Below, piece after piece: positions 50,321 through 60,247 of a DNA stretch of 64,000 bases. The DNA comes from Planctomycetota bacterium. Its GTDB lineage: Bacteria > Planctomycetota > UBA1135 > GCA-002686595. Every line of letters begins with the position of its first letter. The stretch's first letter is position 1. Under the pieces are notes generated by a model that was given only the letters and a program-made list of their open reading frames with translations, was not told the origin of the DNA and made no database searches. The translations under genes were made by a program, and so were the position numbers. The stretch covers positions 186,001 through 250,000 of the forward strand of contig DUBE01000043.1 of assembly GCA_012960475.1 (NCBI GenBank). Direction: 5' to 3'.

Positions 50321-51652
50321 ATGCGTCGAATCGCCATCATCAACCAGAAGGGAGGGGTTGGAAAAACCACCACAGTTGCCAACCTCGGCGCCGCGCTTGC
50401 GCGCGCTGGGCAACGCGTTTTGGCGATTGACCTTGACCCCCAGGCAAACCTCTCCCTGTACCTCGGGGTCGAACTTCAGCCCACAGAGCCCTCGGCCTAC
50501 TCAGTGTTGTGCTCGGGCATGCCCATCAGCGCCGCGCTACGCCCCACCAACACCCCTGGTCTGGAGCTCCTCCCCAGCCAGATTGACCTCTCAGGAGCGG
50601 AACTCGAGATGGCCGCCACAATCGGGCGCGAAACGATTCTGAGAGACTCGCTCGACACCTGGACAAAGGAGCAAACCCAAGAAGGCAATCGGATCGACTT
50701 CATCTTGATCGACTGCCCTCCCAGCTTGGGTCTGCTCTCGGTCAATGCCCTGTGTGCGGCCAACGAGGTCATGGTAGTTGCCCAAACCGAGTTCTTTGCC
50801 TTGCAGGGCCTTTCAAGGTTGCTGGGAATTATCGAGCTGGTCCAGGCACGACTAAACCCAGACCTCAAACTGACTGGAGTATTGGCCTCAATCTATGACG
50901 CACGCCTCCGTCTGGCGCGAGAGGTCCTGGGAGAATTACGCCGCTTCTTCCCGGCCGAAACCTTCCAGACCACCATTGGCACAAATGTGCGCCTGGCGGA
51001 GTCCCCCTCCCACGCCCAGACGATCTTTGAATACGCCCCTGGATCCCGAGGCGCTCGAGACTATGCCGCCCTGGCAGAGGAAATGTTGGCAGGCATGGAA
51101 CACCCCCCGGACGGGACAGATCCACTGGCTGACAAACTCCGCAACCTGGCGCAAGCGGACGCTGATCTGCGTAGACGAGCAGACTCCTTCCGCGCCGAAG
51201 ACGAGACCCCGCTCCTGCCCGACGACGTAGTTCCCGCTCCCGAACCGGCGGGCCCCTCCACATCTGCCGCCCCTCAGAAGGAGGACACGGACCCTGCTGC
51301 ACAAACGCCCACCGCGCTGAATCCGATGGCAGCCACGTTTGAGACAGCAAGTCCTGCTGCGGTCATTGCAGACCCGCCACTGGTTCCTGTCCCCACGAAC
51401 ACCCTCGCGACGAGTATCTCCCATGAGGCCGAAGGGGCCCTAGCGGAGCCCGCTCCCCCAACCGGCCTCAATAGTGCCCCCGAGCCAGCCCTCAACGAGT
51501 GGGTGGTTCTGCATCCTGAGGAAGTCCCCCCCGCAGAACCCGAAGCAACGCCTGAGCCGCCGCCCTCGGGCAGGATGCAGCCCCTTACCTGGGGCGACTA
51601 CATCGGTGAGGAGCGCTCCCGTCCGGTCTGGCCGAGTACGAGCTCCGAATGA
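50321..51652 (+). CDS. parA: ParA/Soj-family ATPase with long proline/acid-rich C-terminal tail
   Basis: INQKGGVGKTTTVANLGAALA, IDLDPQANLSLYLG, IDCPPSLGLLSVNAL. Confidence 0.93.
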   Translation: MRRIAIINQKGGVGKTTTVANLGAALARAGQRVLAIDLDPQANLSLYLGVELQPTEPSAYSVLCSGMPISAALRPTNTPGLELLPSQIDLSGAELEMAATIGRETILRDSLDTWTKEQTQEGNRIDFILIDCPPSLGLLSVNALCAANEVMVVAQTEFFALQGLSRLLGIIELVQARLNPDLKLTGVLASIYDARLRLAREVLGELRRFFPAETFQTTIGTNVRLAESPSHAQTIFEYAPGSRGARDYAALAEEMLAGMEHPPDGTDPLADKLRNLAQADADLRRRADSFRAEDETPLLPDDVVPAPEPAGPSTSAAPQKEDTDPAAQTPTALNPMAATFETASPAAVIADPPLVPVPTNTLATSISHEAEGALAEPAPPTGLNSAPEPALNEWVVLHPEEVPPAEPEATPEPPPSGRMQPLTWGDYIGEERSRPVWPSTSSE

Positions 51653-52788
51653 ACGAACAGCTCTGTGTAGGGATCATGTGCCACCCGACTTACGGGGGTT
51701 CCGGGGTCATAGCAAGTGAATTGGCTCTCTCCCTGGCACGCAATGGACATGAGGTGCACCTCTTCAGCCATGAGGTTCCACCACGCCTGGCCCGCTCCAG
51801 CGCCCCAGTGGAAATGCACGTAGCCCGCGGCATTCCCTATCCCCTGTTTACCTCCACGCCACACGACCTGGCAGTAACATCAAAGGCGCTAGAGATCCAC
51901 CGCCAACGGGGCTTTGATCTATTGCACGCCCACTACGCCCTGCCGCACGCAGTGAACGCCTTCCTCACCCGCGAAGCCTCACGAAACTACAGCGAACACC
52001 CCCCTCCCAAGGTTGTCACAACTCTGCACGGAACCGACATCACCCTGGTCGGGAACGACCCAGCCTACGCGCCACTCACCGAGCACGTACTACGTGCAAG
52101 CGATGCGGTAACAGCGGTCAGTGAAGATCTTGCAAGACGAACCAAGACCGCCTTTTGCTCGGCCTCCCTGCCGTGCTCAATCGAAGTGGTGCCCAACTTT
52201 GTGGACACAGAGACTTTCTGTCCCAGCCACGAGCCTCTCCCAACGCCACCGACACTTGTGCATGTCTCAAATTTTCGCCCAGTCAAGCGCGTACCTTGGC
52301 TGGTGCGCGCCTTTGTGCTGGCCGCCCACAATACCGGTGCGCGCCTCATGTTGGTGGGAGATGGGCCTGACCAGCCGGAAGCGCGCAGAGTAGCCCTTGA
52401 AGGCGGTGTAGCGGACCGGGTCACCTTCCTCGGGGAGCGGGATATCCTGCCCTCGCTGCTGACACCGATGACCTGTTTCTGCTTGAGCAGCCACGAAGAG
52501 AGCTTCGGCCTTTCAGCCTTAGAAGCCATGTCCTGTGGGACGCCGGTACTCAGCACGAATGTGGGCGGCGTTGCTGAGGTAGTGGAGCATGGGGTTTCTG
52601 GAATCCTCTGCGCAGCCAACGACCTCGAGGCCTATGCGCAGGCCATGCGCACGATGATTGAGGATCCAGCACGCGCGCACAAAATGGGCTTGGCGGCTCG
52701 CGAGCGCGCAGTCAGTGTCTTCGCCCGAGAAGCTGTGATTCCTCGATATGAAGCGGTCTATCGGCGAGTCCTGGTGAAACAGCCGTGA
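51649..52788 (+). CDS. bshA: N-acetyl-alpha-D-glucosaminyl L-malate synthase BshA
   Basis: CHPTYGGSGVIASELALSLARNGHEVHLFS; LHGTDITLVG; HEESFGLSALEAMSCGTPVLSTNVGG. Confidence 0.94.
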   Translation: MNEQLCVGIMCHPTYGGSGVIASELALSLARNGHEVHLFSHEVPPRLARSSAPVEMHVARGIPYPLFTSTPHDLAVTSKALEIHRQRGFDLLHAHYALPHAVNAFLTREASRNYSEHPPPKVVTTLHGTDITLVGNDPAYAPLTEHVLRASDAVTAVSEDLARRTKTAFCSASLPCSIEVVPNFVDTETFCPSHEPLPTPPTLVHVSNFRPVKRVPWLVRAFVLAAHNTGARLMLVGDGPDQPEARRVALEGGVADRVTFLGERDILPSLLTPMTCFCLSSHEESFGLSALEAMSCGTPVLSTNVGGVAEVVEHGVSGILCAANDLEAYAQAMRTMIEDPARAHKMGLAARERAVSVFAREAVIPRYEAVYRRVLVKQP

Positions 52789-53966
52789 ACAGAATCTACC
52801 TAGATCACAACGCTACGGCGCCCTTGAGGCCAGCTGCTCGCAGAGCACTTGATGAAGCCCTCGATCTTGGCCTCGGCAACGCTTCCAGCGTCCATGAAAG
52901 TGGCCGTACCGCGCGAGGATTGATTGACGAGGCCCGCGAGCGCATTGCGGCGGCGCTCGGAATCCACGAAGAAGAAATTACGTTCACAAGTGGCGGGACC
53001 GAAGCCCTCAACCTCGCGATCATGGGAACGTTGCGCGCCGCGCCCGCCAACAGCAGCCTCGTCAGCTGCAAGACCGAACACGCAGCGGTGCTGGGAGCCT
53101 GCGAGCAGGCAGCCGAAGAAGGCGCGCAACTAACCCTGCTGGGAGTAGACGGTGCTGGACGCCTTGATCTGGAGCAGCAACAAACGGCTCTGACCGAAGC
53201 TCGGTTGGTGGCCATCGCTTCGGCGAACGGAGAAACAGGCACCCTGCAAGATCTTATGGCCCTGCGCGCCACCATGAGCGCCGCACGCAAGTCCGGATTG
53301 CTCTGCGTTGACGGGGTGCAGTCCCTGGGGCGCGAGCCCCTGAGCTGGCTGCGGGAGTGCGCCGATCTTGCCGTCTTCAGCGCACATAAGGTGGGCGGCC
53401 CCCAAGGAGTAGGGTTACTCTGGAAGAAAAGGGGGGTTTCCCTACAACCTGTAGCCCACGGAGGCGGCCAAGAAGGTGGGCTGCGTCCAGGAACCGAAAA
53501 CGTCGCGGCCATTCACGGGGCAGGGGTGGCAATCGAGCTTGCTGCCCAGGAGCAATGCGATGTTGCACCGCGCCTAGGGGCCCTGACAGCCCTGCTATGG
53601 CAAAAACTCAACGCAGCGATCCCCACAGCCCGCCTCAATGGCCTGCCTGTGGACGACCCCGGACGCTTACCCAACACGCTCAACGTGTCTCTGCCTGGAA
53701 TCGATGGACGCATCCTGGTAGCGCAGCTTGATTTGCAGGGTTTGGCGGTGTCGGCGGGCAGCGCCTGCGCCAGCGGATCCCTTGAACCGTCCCATGTACT
53801 GCTCTCTATGGGCCTGGAAGACGAACAGGCGCGAGCTGGCTTGCGAATTTCCCTTGGCCCCACGACCACGGAGAAAGATATCCACGGCGCTGTGGATATT
53901 TTGAGGAAAACTGTCGAGCGCCCACGGGCTCGCGGCGACCACTCTTCTTTGTGGACTTCCCGTTGA
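52785..53966 (+). CDS. Cysteine desulfurase (NifS/IscS-like)
   Basis: YLDHNATAPLRPAARRAL, FSAHKVGGPQGVGLLW, GSACASGSLEPSHVL. Confidence 0.94.
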   Translation: MNRIYLDHNATAPLRPAARRALDEALDLGLGNASSVHESGRTARGLIDEARERIAAALGIHEEEITFTSGGTEALNLAIMGTLRAAPANSSLVSCKTEHAAVLGACEQAAEEGAQLTLLGVDGAGRLDLEQQQTALTEARLVAIASANGETGTLQDLMALRATMSAARKSGLLCVDGVQSLGREPLSWLRECADLAVFSAHKVGGPQGVGLLWKKRGVSLQPVAHGGGQEGGLRPGTENVAAIHGAGVAIELAAQEQCDVAPRLGALTALLWQKLNAAIPTARLNGLPVDDPGRLPNTLNVSLPGIDGRILVAQLDLQGLAVSAGSACASGSLEPSHVLLSMGLEDEQARAGLRISLGPTTTEKDIHGAVDILRKTVERPRARGDHSSLWTSR

Positions 53967-54187
53967 CGAAACCCGGCGGTCTTGCCACCATGGGAGCAGC
54001 AGAGCCATTTCATCCGCACGAGTCGATGTCTCCCCCAAGCAATCGACGTGCAGCACCCAACTCGGCCAATCCTGCCAACCCTTGACGCTGATTCTCATCG
54101 GCGCAACGTCCCGCTCCTTGAGAGCGGCGATGTCTTCACCGTTGCCAATCCCGTTCACGGACCCTCCCCACCCTTGGATTGCTCAGG

Positions 54188-55675
54188 ATGCCCGACTCAA
54201 TCTCCATAGCCGACCCCTCCGCCGATGACCTGGTCAATGTCTGGGCAACTGTAGCGGAACACCTCCATAAGAAACTCGGCCCCCAGACCTATGCCACCTG
54301 GTTCAACCTGTGCGTACCGGTCAGCCTGGACAAGGAAGTCTTCACCTTGGCCTGCCCAAACAACTTCACCCATACCTGGGTAGAGGAAAACTACATGGAC
54401 GAGCTGCAAAGCTCGGTTACTGCCGGCACAACCCAGACCACCAGCACGGCCCTGATAGTTGACCAAGAGGCCTGCGCCAAGACCTACGAGGAGAACGGCC
54501 GACAGTTCCATGATCCAGGCACAGGCTCCGACGATGACAAATCAGCCACAGCCAGTGCCTCTCCCGGTACCTCCCGCCCAAGCGGGCCGGGTCGCCTGAA
54601 TGGCGCCCTGCTCTCCAATTCGGATTTTGTCCTCAATCCCACCTATACCTTTGAGGATTTCGTTATCGGCCCCTGCAACCGATTCGCCGCTGCCCTGGCG
54701 ACGGGCGCGGCGGACCAGCCCGGATCTACCTACAACCCACTCTTCCTCCACGGCTCGGTGGGAGTTGGCAAGACCCACCTGCTGCAAGGCCTCTGCCACC
54801 GAATCCTCAAGAACACCCCGGAGAGCCGCATACTCTATGTCTCTTGCGAGACTTTCGTGAACCACTTCGTGAGCGCCCTTGAACGGGGCGCCACTGACAC
54901 TTTCCGCGACCGCTACCGCCATGTAGACGTGCTTGTAGTGGACGACATCCACCTACTGGCCAACAAGGAGCGCACCCAGGACGAGTTCTTCCACACCTTC
55001 AACCAGCTCTACAACGAACAAAAGCAGATCGTCCTCTCCTCAGATGCGCCCCCAAAGGAGATCCCCACCCTGCATGCCCGGCTTGTGTCGCGCTTTGGAT
55101 GGGGCATCGTGGCCGAAATCGAAGCCCCCTGTACCGAAACACGAATGGCAATTGTCTCGCGCAAGAGCCGCGACCGTGGCAAGCCCTTCCCCACCGACGT
55201 GAACCAGCTGATCGCCGAGTACATCGTTGATAATGTACGCGAGCTTGAAGGGGCCGTTTCGCGCCTGATCGCCTACTCCGAAATGGCCAAGCGTGACGTG
55301 ACCACCGACCTGGCCAGAGAAGCTCTGGGGGATCTCCTTCAAACTACCCCTGGCACACCCTCAGTTGATGGTGTTGTGAAAGCTGTCACCAAGCGTTATG
55401 ACATCAAGCTCGTCGACCTACAGGGCAAACGGCGCACTAAATCAATCGTCTGGCCAAGACAGATAGCAATGTTCCTCTTCCGCAAGCTCCTGCCCTGGTC
55501 CCTTGAAGAAATCGGCGCTTACTTTGGAGGCCGAGACCATTCCACCGTCTTGCATGCAGTGGACAAAGTCATGATGCGCGCAAGGGCTGAGGAGGGGGTG
55601 CGCAAGGAGCTCACTGTCCTGCTTACCGACCTCGGCGGCGGTTCGTTAGAGGAACACCTTGAGAAGCGCCGCTAA
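54188..55675 (+). CDS. dnaA: Chromosomal replication initiator DnaA
   Basis: FLHGSVGVGKTHLLQGLCHRI, VLVVDDIHLLANKERTQDEFFHTFN, GGRDHSTVLHAV; ATG at 54188 preferred. Confidence 0.96.
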   Translation: MPDSISIADPSADDLVNVWATVAEHLHKKLGPQTYATWFNLCVPVSLDKEVFTLACPNNFTHTWVEENYMDELQSSVTAGTTQTTSTALIVDQEACAKTYEENGRQFHDPGTGSDDDKSATASASPGTSRPSGPGRLNGALLSNSDFVLNPTYTFEDFVIGPCNRFAAALATGAADQPGSTYNPLFLHGSVGVGKTHLLQGLCHRILKNTPESRILYVSCETFVNHFVSALERGATDTFRDRYRHVDVLVVDDIHLLANKERTQDEFFHTFNQLYNEQKQIVLSSDAPPKEIPTLHARLVSRFGWGIVAEIEAPCTETRMAIVSRKSRDRGKPFPTDVNQLIAEYIVDNVRELEGAVSRLIAYSEMAKRDVTTDLAREALGDLLQTTPGTPSVDGVVKAVTKRYDIKLVDLQGKRRTKSIVWPRQIAMFLFRKLLPWSLEEIGAYFGGRDHSTVLHAVDKVMMRARAEEGVRKELTVLLTDLGGGSLEEHLEKRR

Positions 55676-56129
55676 CCGCCACGAGAAAGTCGGCCAACCA
55701 CGGCCAACGCCCCGCGCCCTGCGAACCCTGCGGCCCTGCGGAGGATCTCCAGCCCTCCTGACCGGCAGCCCTTCAGGCCTCGCGGGGCCTGATTTTCTGG
55801 TGGACCTCCAGGGGATATCCTGCCCACCTGCATGTGGAATACCCGTGGACGAAATGGGCATGAAATCGCTACCTGCACCCCCTCCAAAGCGCGCTCTGGA
55901 AGACCGTGGACAAACGCGCCCAGATCCACAGGCTGTCCCCATAAAAAGGCCCTTCTTCCACACGCCCGAAGCTGCACATAAGTCATTGAAAACGCTAGAA
56001 TTAGGCCCTTCCACGGGCCGAGTTATCCACGGTTTCAGACCCCCCTTATTACTACGACTAATTCTCTCTAAGAGAGGACTGTGAACAACTGCCTCCCCTC
56101 CCTCAGACCCCAAGCACTCTCCAGTCCCA
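55676..56129. other. Putative oriC
   Basis: dnaA-dnaN intergenic region with DnaA-box-like sites at 55844-55852, 55905-55913, 55922-55930 and 56023-56031, then a C tract and AT-rich stretch. Confidence 0.7.
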
Positions 56130-57227
56130 ATGAAGATCACCTGTCAACGTGAAGAGCTCCGTGAGGCCTTGTCTGTAATCAGTGCCGTAGTGCCTGCTCG
56201 GGGAGCCAAGCCTATCCTTGAAACTCTTAAGTTGATTGCAACCGAAGAAGGGCTTGAGTTGGTGGGTACAGACCTGGAGGTTTCTGCCCGAATCTCGGTC
56301 AAAGAGGCTCAAGTTGATGAGCCGGGTGTTGTGGTTCTGCCATGCAAGGTTGCCTTGGATTTTGTTCGAGATCTTTTTAGTGAGACGGTGACAATTTCCT
56401 GTGAACAGGACAAATGCATCATCCGTGGAGGAACTGACCAATGTGAGTTGGTCACCTTGGACGCTGACGAATATCCCGTGATTTCTCACTTCAATGAGAA
56501 AGACTCCTTTAGCTTGCAAGGAGGCAACTTCTCAAGGTTGGTTCAGCAAACAGCTTTTGCAGCAGCTCGTGACGGAGGGCGGTATGCCATGCACGGAGTC
56601 ATGGTTGAAATTGCTGACGATGAGGTCAAGATGATCGCGACCGATGGACGGCGCCTGGCATTGGCGAGTCAGCCTCTTGACGCTGACGGACGAAAGTCTT
56701 CGGCCATAGTGCCCACCAAGGGGCTGCAACTTTTTTCTCGGGTGATTGAGGATCCTCTGGACCAGGTCAAGATTTCTTTTGACGAGAACCAGGCGGGTAT
56801 TAGGACTCAGAATGCTCAGATTTTTGCACGCCTAATCGATGGAGATTTTCCCCATTACAGTGCAGTTCTCCCTAAGGAGGGAGAACACCTGATGGAGGCT
56901 GACCGGGACCTTCTGTCCCAGAAGCTGCGCCTGGTGGCTAACGTAACTGGAGATGAAGCGCGGGCAGTTCGGTTGACAATCAGCAAGGGCAAACTTGAGC
57001 TCAAGGGCCATTGCGTTGGGCGTGGTTCTGCAGATGCGCAACTTGAAGTTGAGTATTCAGGCGAAGGGTCAGAAATTGCCTTCAATCCGGACTATGTATT
57101 GGAAGGGCTCAAGCAATGCCAGACCGAAACCGTGCGCTTGGAGTTTCAGCAGCGCTCCAGTCCGGGGAAATTCATCCTGGGCGAGAACTACATCTATATC
57201 GTGATGCCAATTACGATTGACGCCTAA
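56130..57227 (+). CDS. dnaN: DNA polymerase III beta sliding clamp
   Basis: MKITCQREELREALSVISAVVPARGAKPILETLKL; C-terminal YIYIVMPI. Confidence 0.95.
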   Translation: MKITCQREELREALSVISAVVPARGAKPILETLKLIATEEGLELVGTDLEVSARISVKEAQVDEPGVVVLPCKVALDFVRDLFSETVTISCEQDKCIIRGGTDQCELVTLDADEYPVISHFNEKDSFSLQGGNFSRLVQQTAFAAARDGGRYAMHGVMVEIADDEVKMIATDGRRLALASQPLDADGRKSSAIVPTKGLQLFSRVIEDPLDQVKISFDENQAGIRTQNAQIFARLIDGDFPHYSAVLPKEGEHLMEADRDLLSQKLRLVANVTGDEARAVRLTISKGKLELKGHCVGRGSADAQLEVEYSGEGSEIAFNPDYVLEGLKQCQTETVRLEFQQRSSPGKFILGENYIYIVMPITIDA

Positions 57228-57302
57228 TGGGGTTGCGCAAGATCAGCGCCCCATAGATCCGCAAGACCCGCCTCGATTTCGACGCCCAGACAGTAGCCCC
57301 TC

Positions 57303-57629
57303 TTGAGCCTTACGCGCAAACCAACGATCCGGCATGGAGAGCCCTTGCAATTCAAGGAGGCGCTGAAGCGCTATCTCAAGGGTTCTGGACTCGGAGAAAG
57401 GCTCCGCCACGGGGATGTGCATCAAGCCTGGAGCCAGGCGCTTGGCGTGAAAAACGCGAGCCGCGCCCGCTCGGTTGCTTATCGTGGCGGAGAGCTGATC
57501 GTTGAGGTGGAGTCCGCCGCACACAAGCAGGAACTCGAAACATTCACCGCCGATCGTTATCGACGGAAGGCCAATCAATTCCTCGGGACGGATAGGATCC
57601 ACCGGGTAACCATCAAGATGAAAAAATGA
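57303..57629 (+). CDS. dciA: DciA / DUF721 family protein
   Basis: Small basic protein with DUF721-like ...QAWSQALG...A...RGGELIVEVESAAHKQEL pattern, between dnaN and gyrB. Confidence 0.75.
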   Translation: MSLTRKPTIRHGEPLQFKEALKRYLKGSGLGERLRHGDVHQAWSQALGVKNASRARSVAYRGGELIVEVESAAHKQELETFTADRYRRKANQFLGTDRIHRVTIKMKK

Positions 57630-60067
57630 CTATGACCGAGAGCCAACCTCCTGCCAATTATGATGCAGGGCAAATCTCAGTTCTCGAAGGCCTTGAGGCT
57701 GTCCGCAAGCGACCGGCCATGTACATCGGAGATACCGATGTGCGCGGCGTTCATCATCTGATCTGGGAAGTGGTTGACAATGCGGTGGACGAAGCCTTGG
57801 CTGGTTTCGCGACCCATTGCATCGTAACCCTACATGACAACGGTTCAGTTTCTGTTGAAGACGATGGCCGCGGAATTCCTGTAGACATTCATCCGGACGA
57901 GGGGGTGCCCGCCGTTGAAGTGGTATTGACCAAACTTCATGCAGGGGGCAAGTTTGGGGATGGGGCCTACAAGGTCTCGGGCGGCCTGCACGGCGTGGGG
58001 ATTTCCTGTGTCAATGCCCTTGCGGAGGCTCTTGAGGTAACGGTCCACAAGCACGGCAAGATTCACCGCATGAGTTTTGAGCGAGGGGCGGTGAAAGACC
58101 AGCTTGAGGTCATCGGTGAGACCGACCGAACGGGGACGACCGTGCGTTGGAATCCGGACCCCCAAATCTTCAGCAGTCTCGAGCATCAGCACTCCATTGT
58201 TCAGCAACGCATGCGCGAAACGGCCTATCTAATGGGTAGCCGTGGGCTGCGGCTTGAGTTGAACGACGAACGCACAGCCACTCATGAGGTCTTCGAGTAT
58301 CCCGCTGGCCTAAAAGCCTTTGTTCTTGACGCTAACAAGGGGCGCACTCCGCTGCACCCAGAGGTCTTGACTTTACACGGCACCGAGGAATCCAAAGACA
58401 ACCCGGGGGATGTCTATGAAGTGGAACTCGCCATGCAGTGGACCGACGGGTATCAGGAAAACGTTTTTCCATTCGTCAACAATATTCACACTCGCGGCGG
58501 CGGCACCCACCTGACGGGGCTACGTTCTTCCCTGGCGCGGGCGCTGGGGAACTATGCTCGCAAGGGAGGCCTGCTCAAGGACAATGACAAGGGGCCTTCA
58601 GGAGATGACTTTAGAGAGGGCCTGACCGCTGTCCTGTCTCTCAAGGTTCCCAACCCGCAATTTGAAGGGCAGACCAAAGACAAACTTGGCAATCGTGAAG
58701 CTCAAGGCATCGTCGAGGCCGTGGTGGGGCGGCAGATAGGAATCTTCTTGGAGGAGAATCACAAGATCGCAAAGGCGATCATTCAAAAGGCGGTTCAGGC
58801 GCGGGCGGCTCGCGATGCTGCGCGCAAGGCGCGCGACCTGGTCCGCCGCAAGAGCGCCCTGGCCAGCGGCAGTCTGCCGGGCAAGCTCGCGGACTGTCAA
58901 TCAAAGGTCCGCGATGAGACCGAACTGTTCATTGTCGAAGGTGATTCCGCCGGTGGCCCCGCCAAGATGGGGCGTGATCGGCGGATTCAGGCCATCCTGC
59001 CCATCAAGGGCAAGATCCTCAATGTGGAGAAAGCTCCTTTGGACAAGATCTTTGCTCACCAGGAGATTCTGTTGATTGTGCAGGCCCTGGGCTGCGGCAT
59101 CTCTACCGAGATGAATCCGGAGAAGGTCCGTTATGGCAAGACCATCATCATGACTGACGCTGATGTGGACGGGTCCCACATCCGCACCTTGCTGCTAACC
59201 TTCTTCTATCGGTATATGCGCCCGTTGATTGATGAGGGGCGTTTGTATATCGCCCAGCCACCGCTCTACAAAGTTTCCAAGGGCAAGAAATACAAGTACT
59301 TGATCCACGAGAACGCCCTACGGGATTATCTGGTTGAGATCGGAACCGCGCAAATGACGGTTCATGACACAACTTCGGGCAAGACTTTTGAAGGGGCGGC
59401 GTTACGTGAACTGGCCCAGACCCTGACCGACCTCGATGCCCTCAAGGGGGCGATTATTCCTATCTGGGCGCCCGTTAGGTATGCCGATCTGGTTGACCGC
59501 TGGGATGGAAAAAAGCTGCCTGATTGGTGGGCGCGCGCTGACCGCATAGACCACTTCTTCGAGTCCCTTGAAGAGTATGAGGACTTTCTTGAACTCCGCA
59601 GGGGCATGATCAGCGAGGAGCTGGTCGTTTATGGAGGACCTGAAAGCGGCGTCATGATGGCGGATTCGCATGTGCAGGGCGCCAAGCTCATGAGGGCCAA
59701 CGACGTGGCGGAGTGTCTCGAACGGCTCGCGACTCAGGGCATTGCAGTTCAGGGGGGTGGTCCCTGGGTCGTGACCGGGGGCAAGGAGTCCAAAGAGTGC
59801 ACCACGGTGACAGAGCTGGCTTCCATTACCCGCAAGGGAGCAGAGAGTGGCGTGGACATTCAGCGCTACAAGGGGCTTGGTGAGATGAATGCAGACCAGT
59901 TGTGGGAGTCAACCATGGATCCCGAGACGCGCACCCTGCTGAAAGTCTCCGTGGATGAGTCTTTGGCGGCTGATCAGATCTTTACCATCTTGATGAGCGA
60001 TGAAGTTGATCCCCGGCGAAAGTACATCGAAGAGCACGCGCTCGAGATCACGAACCTCGACATCTAG
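57626..60067 (+). CDS. gyrB: DNA gyrase subunit B
   Basis: VLEGLEAVRKRPAMYIGDT, EVVDNAVDEALAG, FIVEGDSAGGPAKMGRDRRIQAILPIKGKILNVEKA. Confidence 0.97.
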   Translation: MTMTESQPPANYDAGQISVLEGLEAVRKRPAMYIGDTDVRGVHHLIWEVVDNAVDEALAGFATHCIVTLHDNGSVSVEDDGRGIPVDIHPDEGVPAVEVVLTKLHAGGKFGDGAYKVSGGLHGVGISCVNALAEALEVTVHKHGKIHRMSFERGAVKDQLEVIGETDRTGTTVRWNPDPQIFSSLEHQHSIVQQRMRETAYLMGSRGLRLELNDERTATHEVFEYPAGLKAFVLDANKGRTPLHPEVLTLHGTEESKDNPGDVYEVELAMQWTDGYQENVFPFVNNIHTRGGGTHLTGLRSSLARALGNYARKGGLLKDNDKGPSGDDFREGLTAVLSLKVPNPQFEGQTKDKLGNREAQGIVEAVVGRQIGIFLEENHKIAKAIIQKAVQARAARDAARKARDLVRRKSALASGSLPGKLADCQSKVRDETELFIVEGDSAGGPAKMGRDRRIQAILPIKGKILNVEKAPLDKIFAHQEILLIVQALGCGISTEMNPEKVRYGKTIIMTDADVDGSHIRTLLLTFFYRYMRPLIDEGRLYIAQPPLYKVSKGKKYKYLIHENALRDYLVEIGTAQMTVHDTTSGKTFEGAALRELAQTLTDLDALKGAIIPIWAPVRYADLVDRWDGKKLPDWWARADRIDHFFESLEEYEDFLELRRGMISEELVVYGGPESGVMMADSHVQGAKLMRANDVAECLERLATQGIAVQGGGPWVVTGGKESKECTTVTELASITRKGAESGVDIQRYKGLGEMNADQLWESTMDPETRTLLKVSVDESLAADQIFTILMSDEVDPRRKYIEEHALEITNLDI

Positions 60068-60076
60068 TTTCTGAGG

Positions 60077-60224
60077 GAGCGCCGAGTGCCACAGAGCTCG
60101 CCCAGGCCTGCGTGGGTGGTCGGGAGCTGCCCTCGGGGGGCCGTGAGGCCCGGGGAACTGGGTAGTAGGGAAGAAAAGTCCCCATATGGGGCTCTGAGGC
60201 TCCAGCCAGAGGCTTGGAGCGCTC
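60077..60224. other. Structured intergenic region, candidate RNA of unknown class
   Basis: GAGCGC/GCGCTC could close internal stems AGCTCGCCCA...TGGGT...GAGCT, GGGCC-GTGA-GGCCC and CCCCATATGGGG. Confidence 0.4.
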
Positions 60225-60247
60225 GATAATGAGTAGGACCCCTACTT

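Noticed and set aside
53667-54158. 163-aa minus-strand ORF opposite the cysteine desulfurase end
   Set aside because: Mostly antisense to a solid gene; the unique N-terminal ~60 codons could be real but I cannot support it.
60170-60195. AAGAAAAGTCC motif resembling RNase P GAGGAAAGTCC
   Set aside because: Other conserved RNase P elements are absent and the region is too short.
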